From positions 50,087,593 to 50,151,592 of the forward strand of contig OZ024890.1 of the NCBI GenBank assembly GCA_964017195.1: a stretch of 64,000 bases of DNA, given 5' to 3'. Below are positions 36,921 through 46,774 of this stretch, one piece after another; position 1 is the first letter of the stretch; every line of letters starts with the position of its first letter. The position numbers and the translations under genes are program-made. A model generated the notes under the pieces. It was not told the DNA's origin and made no database searches. It was given only the letters and a program-made list of their open reading frames with translations. Source of the DNA: Siderastrea radians (taxonomy: Eukaryota; Cnidaria; Anthozoa; Scleractinia; Rhizangiidae).

Positions 36921-37611
36921 TAAAAGCAGCGGCTTCGGCTAATTCAAAATTGGTCCATTGTGGCAGGTTTGGCTTCTTGTGTGCCACAAGCTGGCCTGCA
37001 TGACGGTCATCGATGTATTGAGAGCAGGGCACGCCAAGTGTTCTAATATAACTGGTCGCCCACAAACCGGTCGTGTGGTACACGTAGGCACTCGCCTTCC
37101 AGCCGAAGGAAAGGGTATTGTACACGAAATAGCAACCTCTCCAAGAAAGCCCGAAAAGGGCTCTACTAGACGGAGTTAAACAGATACGATCATAGCCACT
37201 TTTGTCATCACAAACCGTCTGATAATGGCCAGGACCAACGTATCTAGGGAGATCAGAAAGGTAATCGAGAGAAAAGGGGGCAATCCTTGATCCATAAATT
37301 TAGAAACCGTTCATCATGGCACATCTGTGGTTTTGAAGGCTCGATAGCTATAGGCATAACGAGATGTGGGGGTTGGACTTCACCCACCTTGCCCAAGAAT
37401 ACGAGCGAACCATTTTTAAAGCGATCTATAATCGTGGTGGAAATAAAACCCCCAAACTGAGAGCAAATAGGATTATTAGGAAATTCCATTCTCGGTGGAA
37501 ACGGTGAGTGGTAAATTTGCCGCCGAATTTGGCTTTGAACGGAACTATGAAAAAAGCCACATCCACCTTACTTCGGATGAAACACAGGGGCTCATCTAGC
37601 CTCCCACGCAA
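36625..37611 (-). pseudogene. DIRS-like reverse transcriptase, frameshifted
   Basis: Pieces in order: 37611-37426 and 37489-37253 (NPICSQFGGF; HLVMPIAIEPSKPQMCHDER), then a shifted frame with CDDKSGYDRICL, and 37125-36625 with FVYNTLSFGWKAS-type sequence, the catalytic QYIDDRHAGQL and CVRFVGYLSDSG. The YIDD box replaces YADD and is common in DIRS-type RTs. At least two frame changes (near 37,262 and 37,480) disable it. Confidence 0.85.
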
Positions 37612-37700
37612 TCGTTTTTAGGGGAGTCGTATTACCCTCCTCGGAAGGAGGGTAATGCGACTCCCCTAAAAACGACTGCATGGGAGGCTAAGGCTCATCT
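37589..37700. mobile_element. Foldback element with 9-bp target duplication
   Basis: GGCTCATCT occurs at 37589-37597 and again at 37692-37700, directly flanking an almost perfect palindrome (37597-37690). The left arm starts AGCCTCCCACGCAATCG and the right arm ends in its complement CGACTGCATGGGAGGCT. The loop is only about 6 bp. The 9-bp duplication points to a Mutator-like source, by inference only. It sits just upstream of the recognisable RT sequence. Confidence 0.8.
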
Positions 37701-37830
37701 TGGGAAGGAAATTGTTCCGAGATGAACTCCCAGTGAGCTAGGTTGTTGTGAAGTTGTCCGGGAACAAAAGAAGACGGGTGACTCTAAAAGCAAGCATACT
37801 TGAACTGGCGTGAACTTGCAAGGCAGCCAC

Positions 37831-38199
37831 TTGTTGAAGGGGAAGTCTCATGGCGATTTTCCTATCTTCTTTGTTACAAGTTTGATAAAATTATATCAAA
37901 GTACCTTGCTCATACATGAATCGCTTTTGGAGAGAATCGAATTCTGGAGGGGGATAGCCAGGATGGAAATGGCGTGCGGCTTGAAAACTTCTGGCAGAAT
38001 TTTTCAAGTTTCTGCCTTAGGTCTCAGATAAAATATTTAAAAACTAATTTTGGCTTGTCTTTTCTTTTGAAAATTCATTTAATATTGTCCCCTTTTGGTC
38101 TAAAAGCGATTCATGTATGAGCAAGGTACTTTGATATAATTTTAACAAACTTGTGACAAAGAAGATAGGAAAATCGCCACGAGACTGCCCCTTTAAGCA
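37831..38199. repeat. Inverted-repeat element, arms about 100 bp
   Basis: The left arm (37831-37931) and right arm (38098-38199) match in reverse complement at about nine positions in ten, sharing TGGCGATTTTCCTATCTTC and AAGTACCTTGCTCATACATG. The roughly 165 bp spacer has no ORF. It lies between the gag-like and RT parts of the DIRS-like element, probably as an insertion. Confidence 0.8.
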
Positions 38200-39249
38200 A
38201 CCCCAAAGGGGCATAAAAGGCATTAGACACCGGCACTCAAGGCACGACAAAACTGGCACACTAGAGGGGGTTAACAACTTAGAAAAGAAGAACAAAACAA
38301 AAAAGAAATACATACAAGTTCTTTTATTACAACAAGACATCATCTCATAATCAAAATGACGTACAATGTTTTTGGAAGTGCCCGCGCTGGCCACAATTAA
38401 AACACACTCCTCGCGCCTTGAAGCCCCTACGAGCACCACGCGGCGGGACACCCCGTACAGGTACTGCCGAACGTTGCGGCGAATTCCACCTAGCATAGGG
38501 ATGAAAACTACTAGGGCCCGTTGTCTTGTCATCTTAGCGATAGAGTTGGCAACTTCACTCTCCTCTTTACTGCCCAGGAGTCGGATAAGGACGTTTCCAC
38601 AATCTGGGGAAGAGGAGAGGGGTCTGCTTTGGCGGAGGATTGCTTCATATCTGGACGCAGAAGGGTCAGCCGAAACTCTCGCTTCATCACCCAGCTTCTG
38701 AAGGGCTGCCAAAATCGCAAAAGGTCTCTTAGGTGTTGAGGAGCGGAAGCCAGTTGACAAACCAATTGGAGGGTAACAGTGACATCCGCACCCTTGCCAG
38801 TTTCTGCCTTAAGGGTATTTAGGTGCTCTTTTAGATCATGGATTTGCTGGGCCAACTACAAAATACGAAGGGGGAACCACAGTTTCTCGGGGTAAATAAC
38901 ATTACACAATTGCAGAGGGAAAACAAACAGGCCGAGCGGTCAATAAACAACGCACGATATCAAAAACTTACGAAATGAGGAAAGGCAAGATAGCGAGACT
39001 TAAGAGTTCCGACTGGCCAACAGCGAAAAAGTGAATAACACAAGGTGGTGAAAATATGCAACACACGGACGCGGCGCGTAACGGACAAAGCAGGTGAGAA
39101 AATCACACATAACCAAAACATGCCGAGCAGAGCCAAAACCGAGAAATAAACTAAGTAAACGCGGTTTAAGAAATAAAACAATTAACGCAAAATTTTTTCT
39201 CAGACCTCAGTGGAAAACACTAAGATAAAATCAGCGACAGTAGAAATTA

Positions 39250-40140
39250 CCCCGTCTCAACCGAGCACGTAAAATAATTTTGTCGGCTGCAATCGAGAAA
39301 AAGAAATAGAACAATTAATAACTATAGGCGACTCGCCAAAAATAAAAATAAAAAGTACATCCACAGTAGGAATTTACCCAGACACAACGAAACAACGTAA
39401 GCTAATTTCTCTAAGTACCAACTAGAAAGAGACCCGAAAGATGAATGTGGCTACGATGGAAAATCAAGCTTCAACCGAGCACGGAAAATAGTTTTTTCTC
39501 GGCCACAACCGAGTATAAAGGGACGAGAATAATAAATTACGGTACATCCGCCATCGAAATTGCCCCGCCACAACCGGGCACGGAAAGAGAGTTTTCTCGG
39601 CCACCACCGAGACTAAGCTACAAACAACGAAATACTGGTACAACGGAAACTTATACTCGGCCCCGACCGAGCAAGTAAAATAATTCCTCACGGCGGCAAC
39701 CGAACATAACCGGACGAGAAAATAAAAGCGCGTCTATTACAAAAACAACAACAACAATAACAATCAGAACAAAGCACTTAAAATAGCTTCTTCTTGGCCA
39801 CTACCAAGGAAAAGATACAAAAGATGAAATACAGCTACAACAGAAATCTATACACGGCCTCAACCGAGCGTGAGACATAAATCCTCTCGGCCACAACTGA
39901 GTGAAACAAAACATTAGACAAGAATAATAAAGTATGTTCACCGTAACAAGTAACCAGCAAACCAGGCACGTAAAAGTAATTTTCCTAAGCCGCAACCGAG
40001 CAAATAGAATCCAGAGGCATGACACGAGCGTCCCATAGAGACATGACTAGTACAAAGCAACAAAATTGAACGGCCGCTGACGGAACGAAAGAAACTTAAA
40101 GTAGTTAATTTCCAAGTCGGCCCCAACCGACTGAAGTACC
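39250..40140 (-). repeat. Array of covarying short hairpins
   Basis: A 5-bp stem with 6-nt loop recurs at irregular spacing: CTCGG-N6-CCGAG at 39498, 39596 and 39656 (with a G-T-compatible variant at 39886), CTTGG...CCAAG at 39793 and AGTCGG...CCGACT at 40116. A weaker CCCG/CGGG pair lies near 39564. Several copies share the module CCGAGCACGGAAAATA followed by T-runs and the next CTCGG. Stem changes occur on both sides so pairing is kept. It lies within the putative intron of the gag-like ORF. Confidence 0.7.
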
Positions 40141-40272
40141 GACATAAGGAACAACGACTAAGGAAAGCTGATGACTCGTGTAAACCTTGCCGAAGCAAAC
40201 TTATGAGCAAAGTTCAAAAACAAATTACCTCTTGTGGGGCGGCAACAGCAGCGTTCGCTGGATTTTCTTCGC

Positions 40273-40345
40273 CAACAGGAGCAGGAACAGCAGCAGGAAC
40301 TGCAGGAACAGCAGGAACAGCAGGAACAGCAGGAACAGCAGGAAC
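40273..40345. repeat. GCAGGAACA minisatellite
   Basis: Seven or so GCAGGAACA-type 9-mers occur in tandem. On the minus strand one frame reads repeated VPA triplets within the first gag-like exon, so it may be coding there. Confidence 0.85.
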
Positions 40346-43095
40346 AACAGCGGGCAGCGCCTCGGGAACGTCTGCTGGGCAAAACCACGACCGGCACACG
40401 ATGGACTTCATCGGCCACAGCGCTCGAAATTAACGGTCGTCCACTCGTCCAAAACGAGCAAAAATCGGCAAAAACGAGTAGCTACTTTCTTCCACTCGTC
40501 CTGTGGACGAGTAAACTTACCTCTTCCCTAAACAATATTCTGTTTTCCTCTCACAAGAAAGAACAAAAAATGACAAACTAAACGAGGAAAACTGGAAAAA
40601 CGAAAGGAAAAACATAAGGCCTCAGTTGCCCATGGCAGCTAGAGGTCTGGTTTCGACTTGTCCTGAAATGCATTGAGGGTTGCAATATGGCGGACTAGTA
40701 GTTTTTAGCTAAGTAAAAAATCACTGCTCCTTTTTTGGGGGGGGAAACCGTCAAAGACTGAAACAAGAAAGACGGTGATCAAGGACCTTGTAACACAAAA
40801 CAAACAAACAGTGTCACGCACCATGGCAAACGTCTACAAACAAACAAGCAGACAGACAACTAAAAAAGCTTAAATAAATTTTAGACGAATGTGACTGTGA
40901 CTTTGCTCCTGGGACCAGTGCATTTTCAGCCTACTAGTCCTGCACAAGACCAGACCCAAAAGTAAATTTCGAGCACTGCGGCCATATTGAAGGATTTAAA
41001 GCAGACGAACAGGAATCCAGAATTCTTCCGCGCTTGCTGCTAAACTGGACAAATTCACCTTTACACGTGTTTATTTATATACAGAAAGCCACTCCCAAGG
41101 GAGAGAACCAAAAGCACGCCTGAATTAAAACTCTGGCTAGTTATTGGCCACAATTAAGGCCTGTGTTGCGCGAGCGACCACTGGGAATAGCACCACAAAC
41201 ATATATACTCCCCAAAGATCATTTTTTTACATTTTTTACTTGGAGGGCAGTTTACATAATTATTTTTGTTTGTCAAAGTTGTCGCCAAAAGTGTCCCAGA
41301 CAGTTCATGTATTGAAAGCACAAGTGACTAGACTTAAACGCATTTTAGCAATATTATTTTATTGTTGCCGTTTATATATCTAGCTGGGTTTTTGAAAAGG
41401 TGGCTCCTGAAAATTTGGCCATTTTCACCGGAACGATGCAGAAACCAAGGTTTTACGACTCCAAACAGTCGCAAAACCACACAAAAAAGAAAGGAGAAGG
41501 AAGGGAAGAGAGCGAAGGAGAAAAGAAAAAAAAGACTGCTCCTACTACAATTTTTATATCACCGACCTTGGAGTATCGGAATGACGTAAAACCACTCGTT
41601 GCGCACCACATCGTTTTCAAAACTCCAGGTAGATGTTTCAAAAGACTCCTTTTCAGCTGAAACTCAGCCTTTTTTTAGTATTCACCATTTGGCAACATTC
41701 GCTTGCAATAATCATATATATGTAACATTAAGTCCATTTTAAATCACCGTATTTTTGTTTTAAAATGCTCTTAGCTCAGCCTGAGCTTCTTGCCTCTAAG
41801 GTTTACCGAGGTACTAATAAAATTTCACTAATTCACTTTATTTTTTTCTCAAGGTTGCTCTCCTCATCCTTAATTAGAGCGGTTTTCAATTTAGTGTCAT
41901 AAGCCGACAGGCAGTATAAAACACTGAAAAAAAGAGTTATCACTGGCTAAAAATATTTACAACTTAATCGTTTCGCTGGCGTACTGCGGCTTAAACGCGA
42001 GCTGAAACCGAAGCGTTTAAGTATTAATTTTTTTAGTGTGTTACAATTTTTCCTTCTCGTAGTTTTTTTTTCATGCCTAAAAACAATCAAAGTAGTCGCC
42101 GAGCAACAAAAAAAAAACAATCAGATCTCGAATCACTGAAAAAGTTCCTATTATTAGCGACCACTTAATTTGTCGAATTTATTGATCTAATGTAAAATCG
42201 CTTATTTAAGTACTCGTTAATTTAAGTTCAAAGAGAGACGAAAATTGCTCAAAAATGTTAAAAAAGCGTTACAATCGCCAAACTAAGTAGTCCCTAAATC
42301 TTCAAGGGAAAAATTGCTTAATTTAGTGGTCGCTCAGTAATAATTGTAACCTTGCTTAACTACATGTAAATGGCATCAGGCGCGAAAAAACTTTGCTTTT
42401 GTTGTACTTCTATTTGGTTGAGAAAGTACCACGATTTATTTTCGTTTTTTTTTTTTCGCCAATCACGGATGATAGTTAGGCGCACGGAAGTTACGGATTG
42501 CAAGCCACCACATAAAGTGTGCTTAAGGACCTAGGAACGAGATTTGTGTCGGCTCGAGAACGCTTTCTACCGAAGATCACCGGGTGACATCACGAATTCG
42601 CTCTGCCAGAGTCCCGTGGTAGCAGGAGTTGCTCATAACTTTTGCGCAGACTTCGCGCGTGGTTTTCATAAGGCGAGAACTGACCGTACCATTGCATATT
42701 CTTTGCCAAAGGTTTCATATTTCTAACCGGTAATAATTTAACGCTGTGTCCAGGTTCGTCCTTTATGATTTGTATTTTTTTTTTTTACTGAGAAAACTTA
42801 AACGGCATGACAGTTTAGGGTTCCAATACGGAAACTAACAGCGAATTACGTTGGCCTATAGTACCCCCGAGCGCGAACTACGGAAAGCATCATGAAAGCC
42901 AAAATTATATGCAGAGTGAAAAATTTATACCGCATCAAGTTGTAAATTACTGAATGGTGAATGGCATTAGTAAGGCATCTAGTTTTACTTTTCACATTCA
43001 TCAGGTCTATCCAATAAAGTTTCCTTTCTCAAAGTCGACCAATTTTCTTCAATATTCAAAAACGACCTAGTTGTATGGCCTCACTCACCACCAGT

Positions 43096-43210
43096 CCCTC
43101 TTAGCTCGGTGGTTAGAGCATCCAACAGGCACCTGGAAGGTCATGGCCGGGTTCGACTGCCGTTGGGTCGAGGACTCAGATTTTTTTTCTGAGTATCCGA
43201 CTTGAGGGCG
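43096..43210 (+). mobile_element. tRNA-derived SINE fragment
   Basis: TTAGCTCGGTGGTTAGAGCA (box A region) and GGGTTCGACTGC (box B-like) are followed by ACTCAGATTTTTTTTCTGAGT, a short stem like the one in the 18540 element. A proper 3' acceptor strand is missing. The surrounding 40,620-45,657 is otherwise without a recognisable gene and contains repeat debris (half MITE end near 41,873) and poly-T/A tracts. Confidence 0.65.
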
Positions 43211-45657
43211 CTATTTCATTCTTTTCGACTTCATCCTTCTTCCTTCTTCAGCCTTGTTCCCTTTCTAGGATGTTTCCATTTTTTTTTTTTAATTTGGACG
43301 CAACCAAAATGAAGAGAGAGGGCTACGGCAATGGAATATTTCTTTTGGAAATGGCTAAAAGTCTTGCGAAAAATAAAACATTAAAACACAACCGTTATGA
43401 GGTATCAAAACGTATCATAAAATTTTTTGCACTGAGACATTTTTCTTGTATGGTTGGGCAGATACATGCAAAACATAATTATGTGCCATATCCTGCTAGT
43501 ATCATACCTGTTCATGTAGCCCCTTATTAAGACCAAATGTTATTTTCTTGAAAATTATAAAAAACGTTAATGATCTCCCTTGTAACATATTATTGTGTTT
43601 ACAAACAATACACCCAGTAAGGACCTCACCATGTCAGGCCTATATCAATATTTGAGATTGTCGCCTAGAAATATAATTTCCTGATACTAACTTTGGTAAT
43701 TTTCAAGCCTGAGTTGTTTTATGGAACTACTTCCTGTTGACAATGTTTTTATTTGCCTAAAGTGGTGTCCAAAATGTCAAATGTTTCTCACCGCAAAAAA
43801 AAATCACCTGATTTTGAACGGAATAATTTAAAATTCAAAAGAACGCTGATTTTGCATTAACATTCAAATGAATTTTACGATGCGTTAGGGGCAATTCTGA
43901 TTTCTTGATTCGTTAATTTAGCGGCGTATAATTCCCAGTTTTGCTTTCAATTCACAGCGGTTGAGATGGTTTTGAAACTCATAAAAACTACGAAAGCAAA
44001 CGGGGGGCAAGAATTAAGAAAATGAGAACGCCATTTAGAAGAAGCACCTGCTGCATGGCTACTTTTTGTCAAAAAGAAAATTATCACGGTACTTCAAATC
44101 AACTCTGCGATTTATTTGCGGGTTTTAATGCTTCTTTGGCATAATTCGTAGATTATATATTGCTTAGTCAGATTTGTTATATGCCATGATTTTTTTTTTA
44201 CTGAATTTTAATTTCGCTTTTTTGCATTAGATGAAACAACTACACGAAATTGGTGTCATCTTGCTCGAAGCTTGTGCATGACACAATTTGCACCTACAAA
44301 GTAACACGCTTCATTTAAAACCTTTGGGGCGTTAATGCGGGGACAAAAGTGAGCATTCATTATAAAAATTGAGGCAATGAAATACTTCCCACCACAGACA
44401 AATCAACGAGAATTTCGCCTTAAGTGAAATGAAAGAGATGCTCTAAAAAACTGGTTCTTGTAATCAAAAGCTCGACAGGGAGCAAAAATAACCGGCGCAC
44501 TGACGTCGGTACGTGCGTGTTTTAAATGTTTAAAAGGTTATCTTGGCGAAGAATACTAAATCAGTTTACACTGATATTATCAATTTAGGAAAAGCTGAAA
44601 GATCTAGATGAGCAATATACGCGGAAAACTAGTACAGACGTTCGAAGTGTGCATGCCAGATCTTGACCAATAAACGCGCCAAAATAGTCGGTACTTGATG
44701 TGAATTTACCAAAGTGGTTTCAGCCTTGTTCATTATTGTTTGCCTACTCAAAACAACACACGAGGGCGCTGAATAATTAACAATTCACTGAAGAAGCCCA
44801 GCATAAAATGCTCATTTATGAAAAGGCGGGAGAACTGGGTTCATTAGCAAAGCAAAACATTGTGGTCGCCAGCTGAGCTCTGTAGCAATAATTTTCATCG
44901 CAGCTGCCACTTCATCGCTAAAATGAAAGAGGAAAAAAAAAAGGGCTCCGGTTTTTCACTTTGGCCCATCACCTCCCCAGTTGATTAAATCTGAGTGCAC
45001 TCTTCTAATAAATCATTGACATAGCTATCACCCTCACTGATTTGAAAGAAAAAGGCAATTGCGACCTGAAGTTATTTTACAGTTAATTTTTACTGTCCTA
45101 CAATAACGGGTATTGTCATGCAGGGACGCACGACTAACGCAAAAGTGACCTCGCGTACTATAATACGACAGGTGGCTGAAATTTGGGGGAAGTCCAGGGG
45201 GAGGGTCAGACAAACATACAAATATTACTCTCCTTTCATAAACTTTAACGAGTTAATGTTTGCCAGAAGATAAGCTCGCTAAGTTTGAATTTTGATATTT
45301 GTTGGCGTAGTTTGTAAAAGAAAACTTATTTTTCGTTTGCCGCCCACATACATATGAGGATTTTTATTCCTCCTGACTGTGCTTAACAACCTGTTGTTAG
45401 CCAATCAAGAGTGTCTCTAGTAAACAATAACAATAAGCCCAGGCATGTTCATGGCACGCGTCGATTGGACAAATAGAGAATAAAACACTGATTGTATTAC
45501 CATGTTACCGCCATTTGGGGATTTATAACCCTGAGCGACCGGCACGTGTGGTTCATTTAAAAGGCTCTCGCTAAAACGGCAAAGTACAACTAGCTGTAAG
45601 TGCCTTCTCACTTTCGCTGGGCCTCAACAAGGAAAAACAACTTCATTATAAACGAAA

Positions 45658-46774
45658 ATGCCCAAGTCATTTTTGCTCCGACGCCATTTTAAGCAAGACT
45701 GGAACAGCAGAGAAGACGTTTCTACCATGAAAGGTTGGTGGAATGTTCCCGAGTTTTTCCTATCGGTCGTAATTCAAAAGTACATATGGTGAAATGAAAA
45801 TTCAGCCATATAAAATACGCGAATTAATAAATCAGACTTATATGTGAGCTAATTTTTATTACTCTTTGATTGTGCATATTTTAGGACCTTTGCAGTTTGC
45901 TGGTCAATGGGATCGACTGCCTCCACAATCAGACTCCCTAAAGTTTAATTTTCAACGACAGAATAACTTTGGAGGAACAGCAGAAACGCAGGACGAATAT
46001 TTTAGGAGAAACCAAGTGGAATTCTTCATCGTTGGCCGCGATTACGCCAACAATATGAATACAAATCAAAGTCGCATAGAAAACGAGCTGGTGCCTAGTA
46101 AAGCAAAAAATGAAGAATACTCCGGTGCAGAAGGAAGGGATAAAACGCGATCAAACAAAGTCTCCAAAAGATCTCAGCAGCAAGCGTTTGACGAAACAAG
46201 ACAGCATCGTGAGGCCTCCAAGAAGCTGTCTCCACCATGCAATATCCCCTCAAACAAGCAGCCATACAAGTGCGATCAGTGCGGCAAGATCTTCAAAACC
46301 AAGTACACACTAACCATCCATCTTAAGATGCCATCCCACACTGGCGCCAAGCCGTTTGTGTGCGCCATATGTGGCAAGGGATTTCGCTTGTCCAGCACGC
46401 TCTGTCGGCATAAAATAATTCACACTTCCGAGAAGCCTCACAAATGTCACATCTGCGACAAGGCCTTCAATCGCTCATCCACCTTGAAGACCCACATACG
46501 CACCCACAGTGAATTCAAAGAATTCGTCTGCGACATTTGCGGCAAGGGTTTTCATCAAAAAGGCAATTTGCGTAATCATGTTCTGATCCATACTGGAGAG
46601 AAACCGTATCACTGCAATCTCTGCGAGAAAGCGTTCAATAAGCTGTCCAATCTGAAGTTCCATATGCACATTCATACGGACAATGCTCCATACCGCTGTC
46701 GATACTGCAAGACTTCTTTCACCAGGCGATGCGATCTCAAACTCCACGTTGCCGATTGCAATCAACAGCACTGA
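45658..46774 (+). CDS. SNAG-type, Fez-like C2H2 zinc-finger transcription factor
   Basis: Two exons, 45658-45733 and 45885-46774, join in phase 1 to 321 codons plus stop at 46772. The first exon starts [15 protein letters not shown], resembling the SNAG repressor motif (MPRSFLVKK-type) of Snail/Gfi proteins. After a low-complexity middle, residues about 153-320 form six fingers. Finger 1 has five residues between its histidines. Fingers 2-4 read [36 protein letters not shown] and [17 protein letters not shown], very close to FEZF fingers. The last finger ends in cysteine, not histidine (C2HC). It is probably a nuclear DNA-binding repressor. Exon 1 is inferred from the motif plus splice sites (donor GTTGGT is weak). 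Alternatives are a Gfi1-like assignment or a longer first exon. Confidence 0.85.

Larger units (their letters stand above)
38044..40411 (-). pseudogene. Gag-like ORF1 of the DIRS-like element, putatively spliced, decayed
   Basis: A first exon may run from 40411 to 40226 (a VPAVPA-repeat region ending AAPQE at a GTAATT donor). A phase-compatible acceptor at 38861 would lead to LAQQIHDLKEHLNTLKAE, a short coiled-coil-like stretch. Downstream the frame shifts to GFRSSTPKRPFAILAALQKL (38750 onward). A further shift is needed for a canonical CCHC knuckle, CFNCGQRGHFQKHC (38404-38363), followed by a stop. The knuckle fits a nucleic-acid-binding gag. Splicing is inferred from sites only. Homology of the N-terminal part was not recognised. 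Confidence 0.5.
33900..40450 (-). mobile_element. DIRS/Ngaro-like YR retrotransposon, decayed and nested
   Basis: On the minus strand, 5' to 3': gag-like ORF pieces with a CCHC zinc knuckle (40,411 to 38,044), reverse transcriptase (about 37,600 to 36,760), RNase H (about 36,700 to 36,200), a post-RNase H segment (to 35,340) and a tyrosine recombinase (34,860 to 33,903). The order gag-RT-RH-YR and the absence of LTRs or an integrase fit DIRS-like elements, with sequence style like Ngaro. It is broken by frameshifts, a LINE 3' end (34,893-35,345) and two inverted-repeat insertions (37,597-37,690; 37,831-38,199), so it cannot be functional as it stands. Terminal repeats were not defined; limits are approximate. 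Confidence 0.8.

Noticed and set aside
39445..40210. Open frames on both strands across the hairpin array
   Set aside because: The frames exist because the repeats lack stops by chance. Similar repeated peptides follow from the repeat itself, and no domain is visible.
40258..40345. CRISPR-like direct repeats
   Set aside because: The 9-mers are contiguous without spacers and the genome is eukaryotic; it is a minisatellite.
43096..43175. Possible functional tRNA gene
   Set aside because: Box A and a box B-like motif exist, but the 3' acceptor strand does not pair with the 5' end and the arm spacing is wrong. A SINE explains it better.
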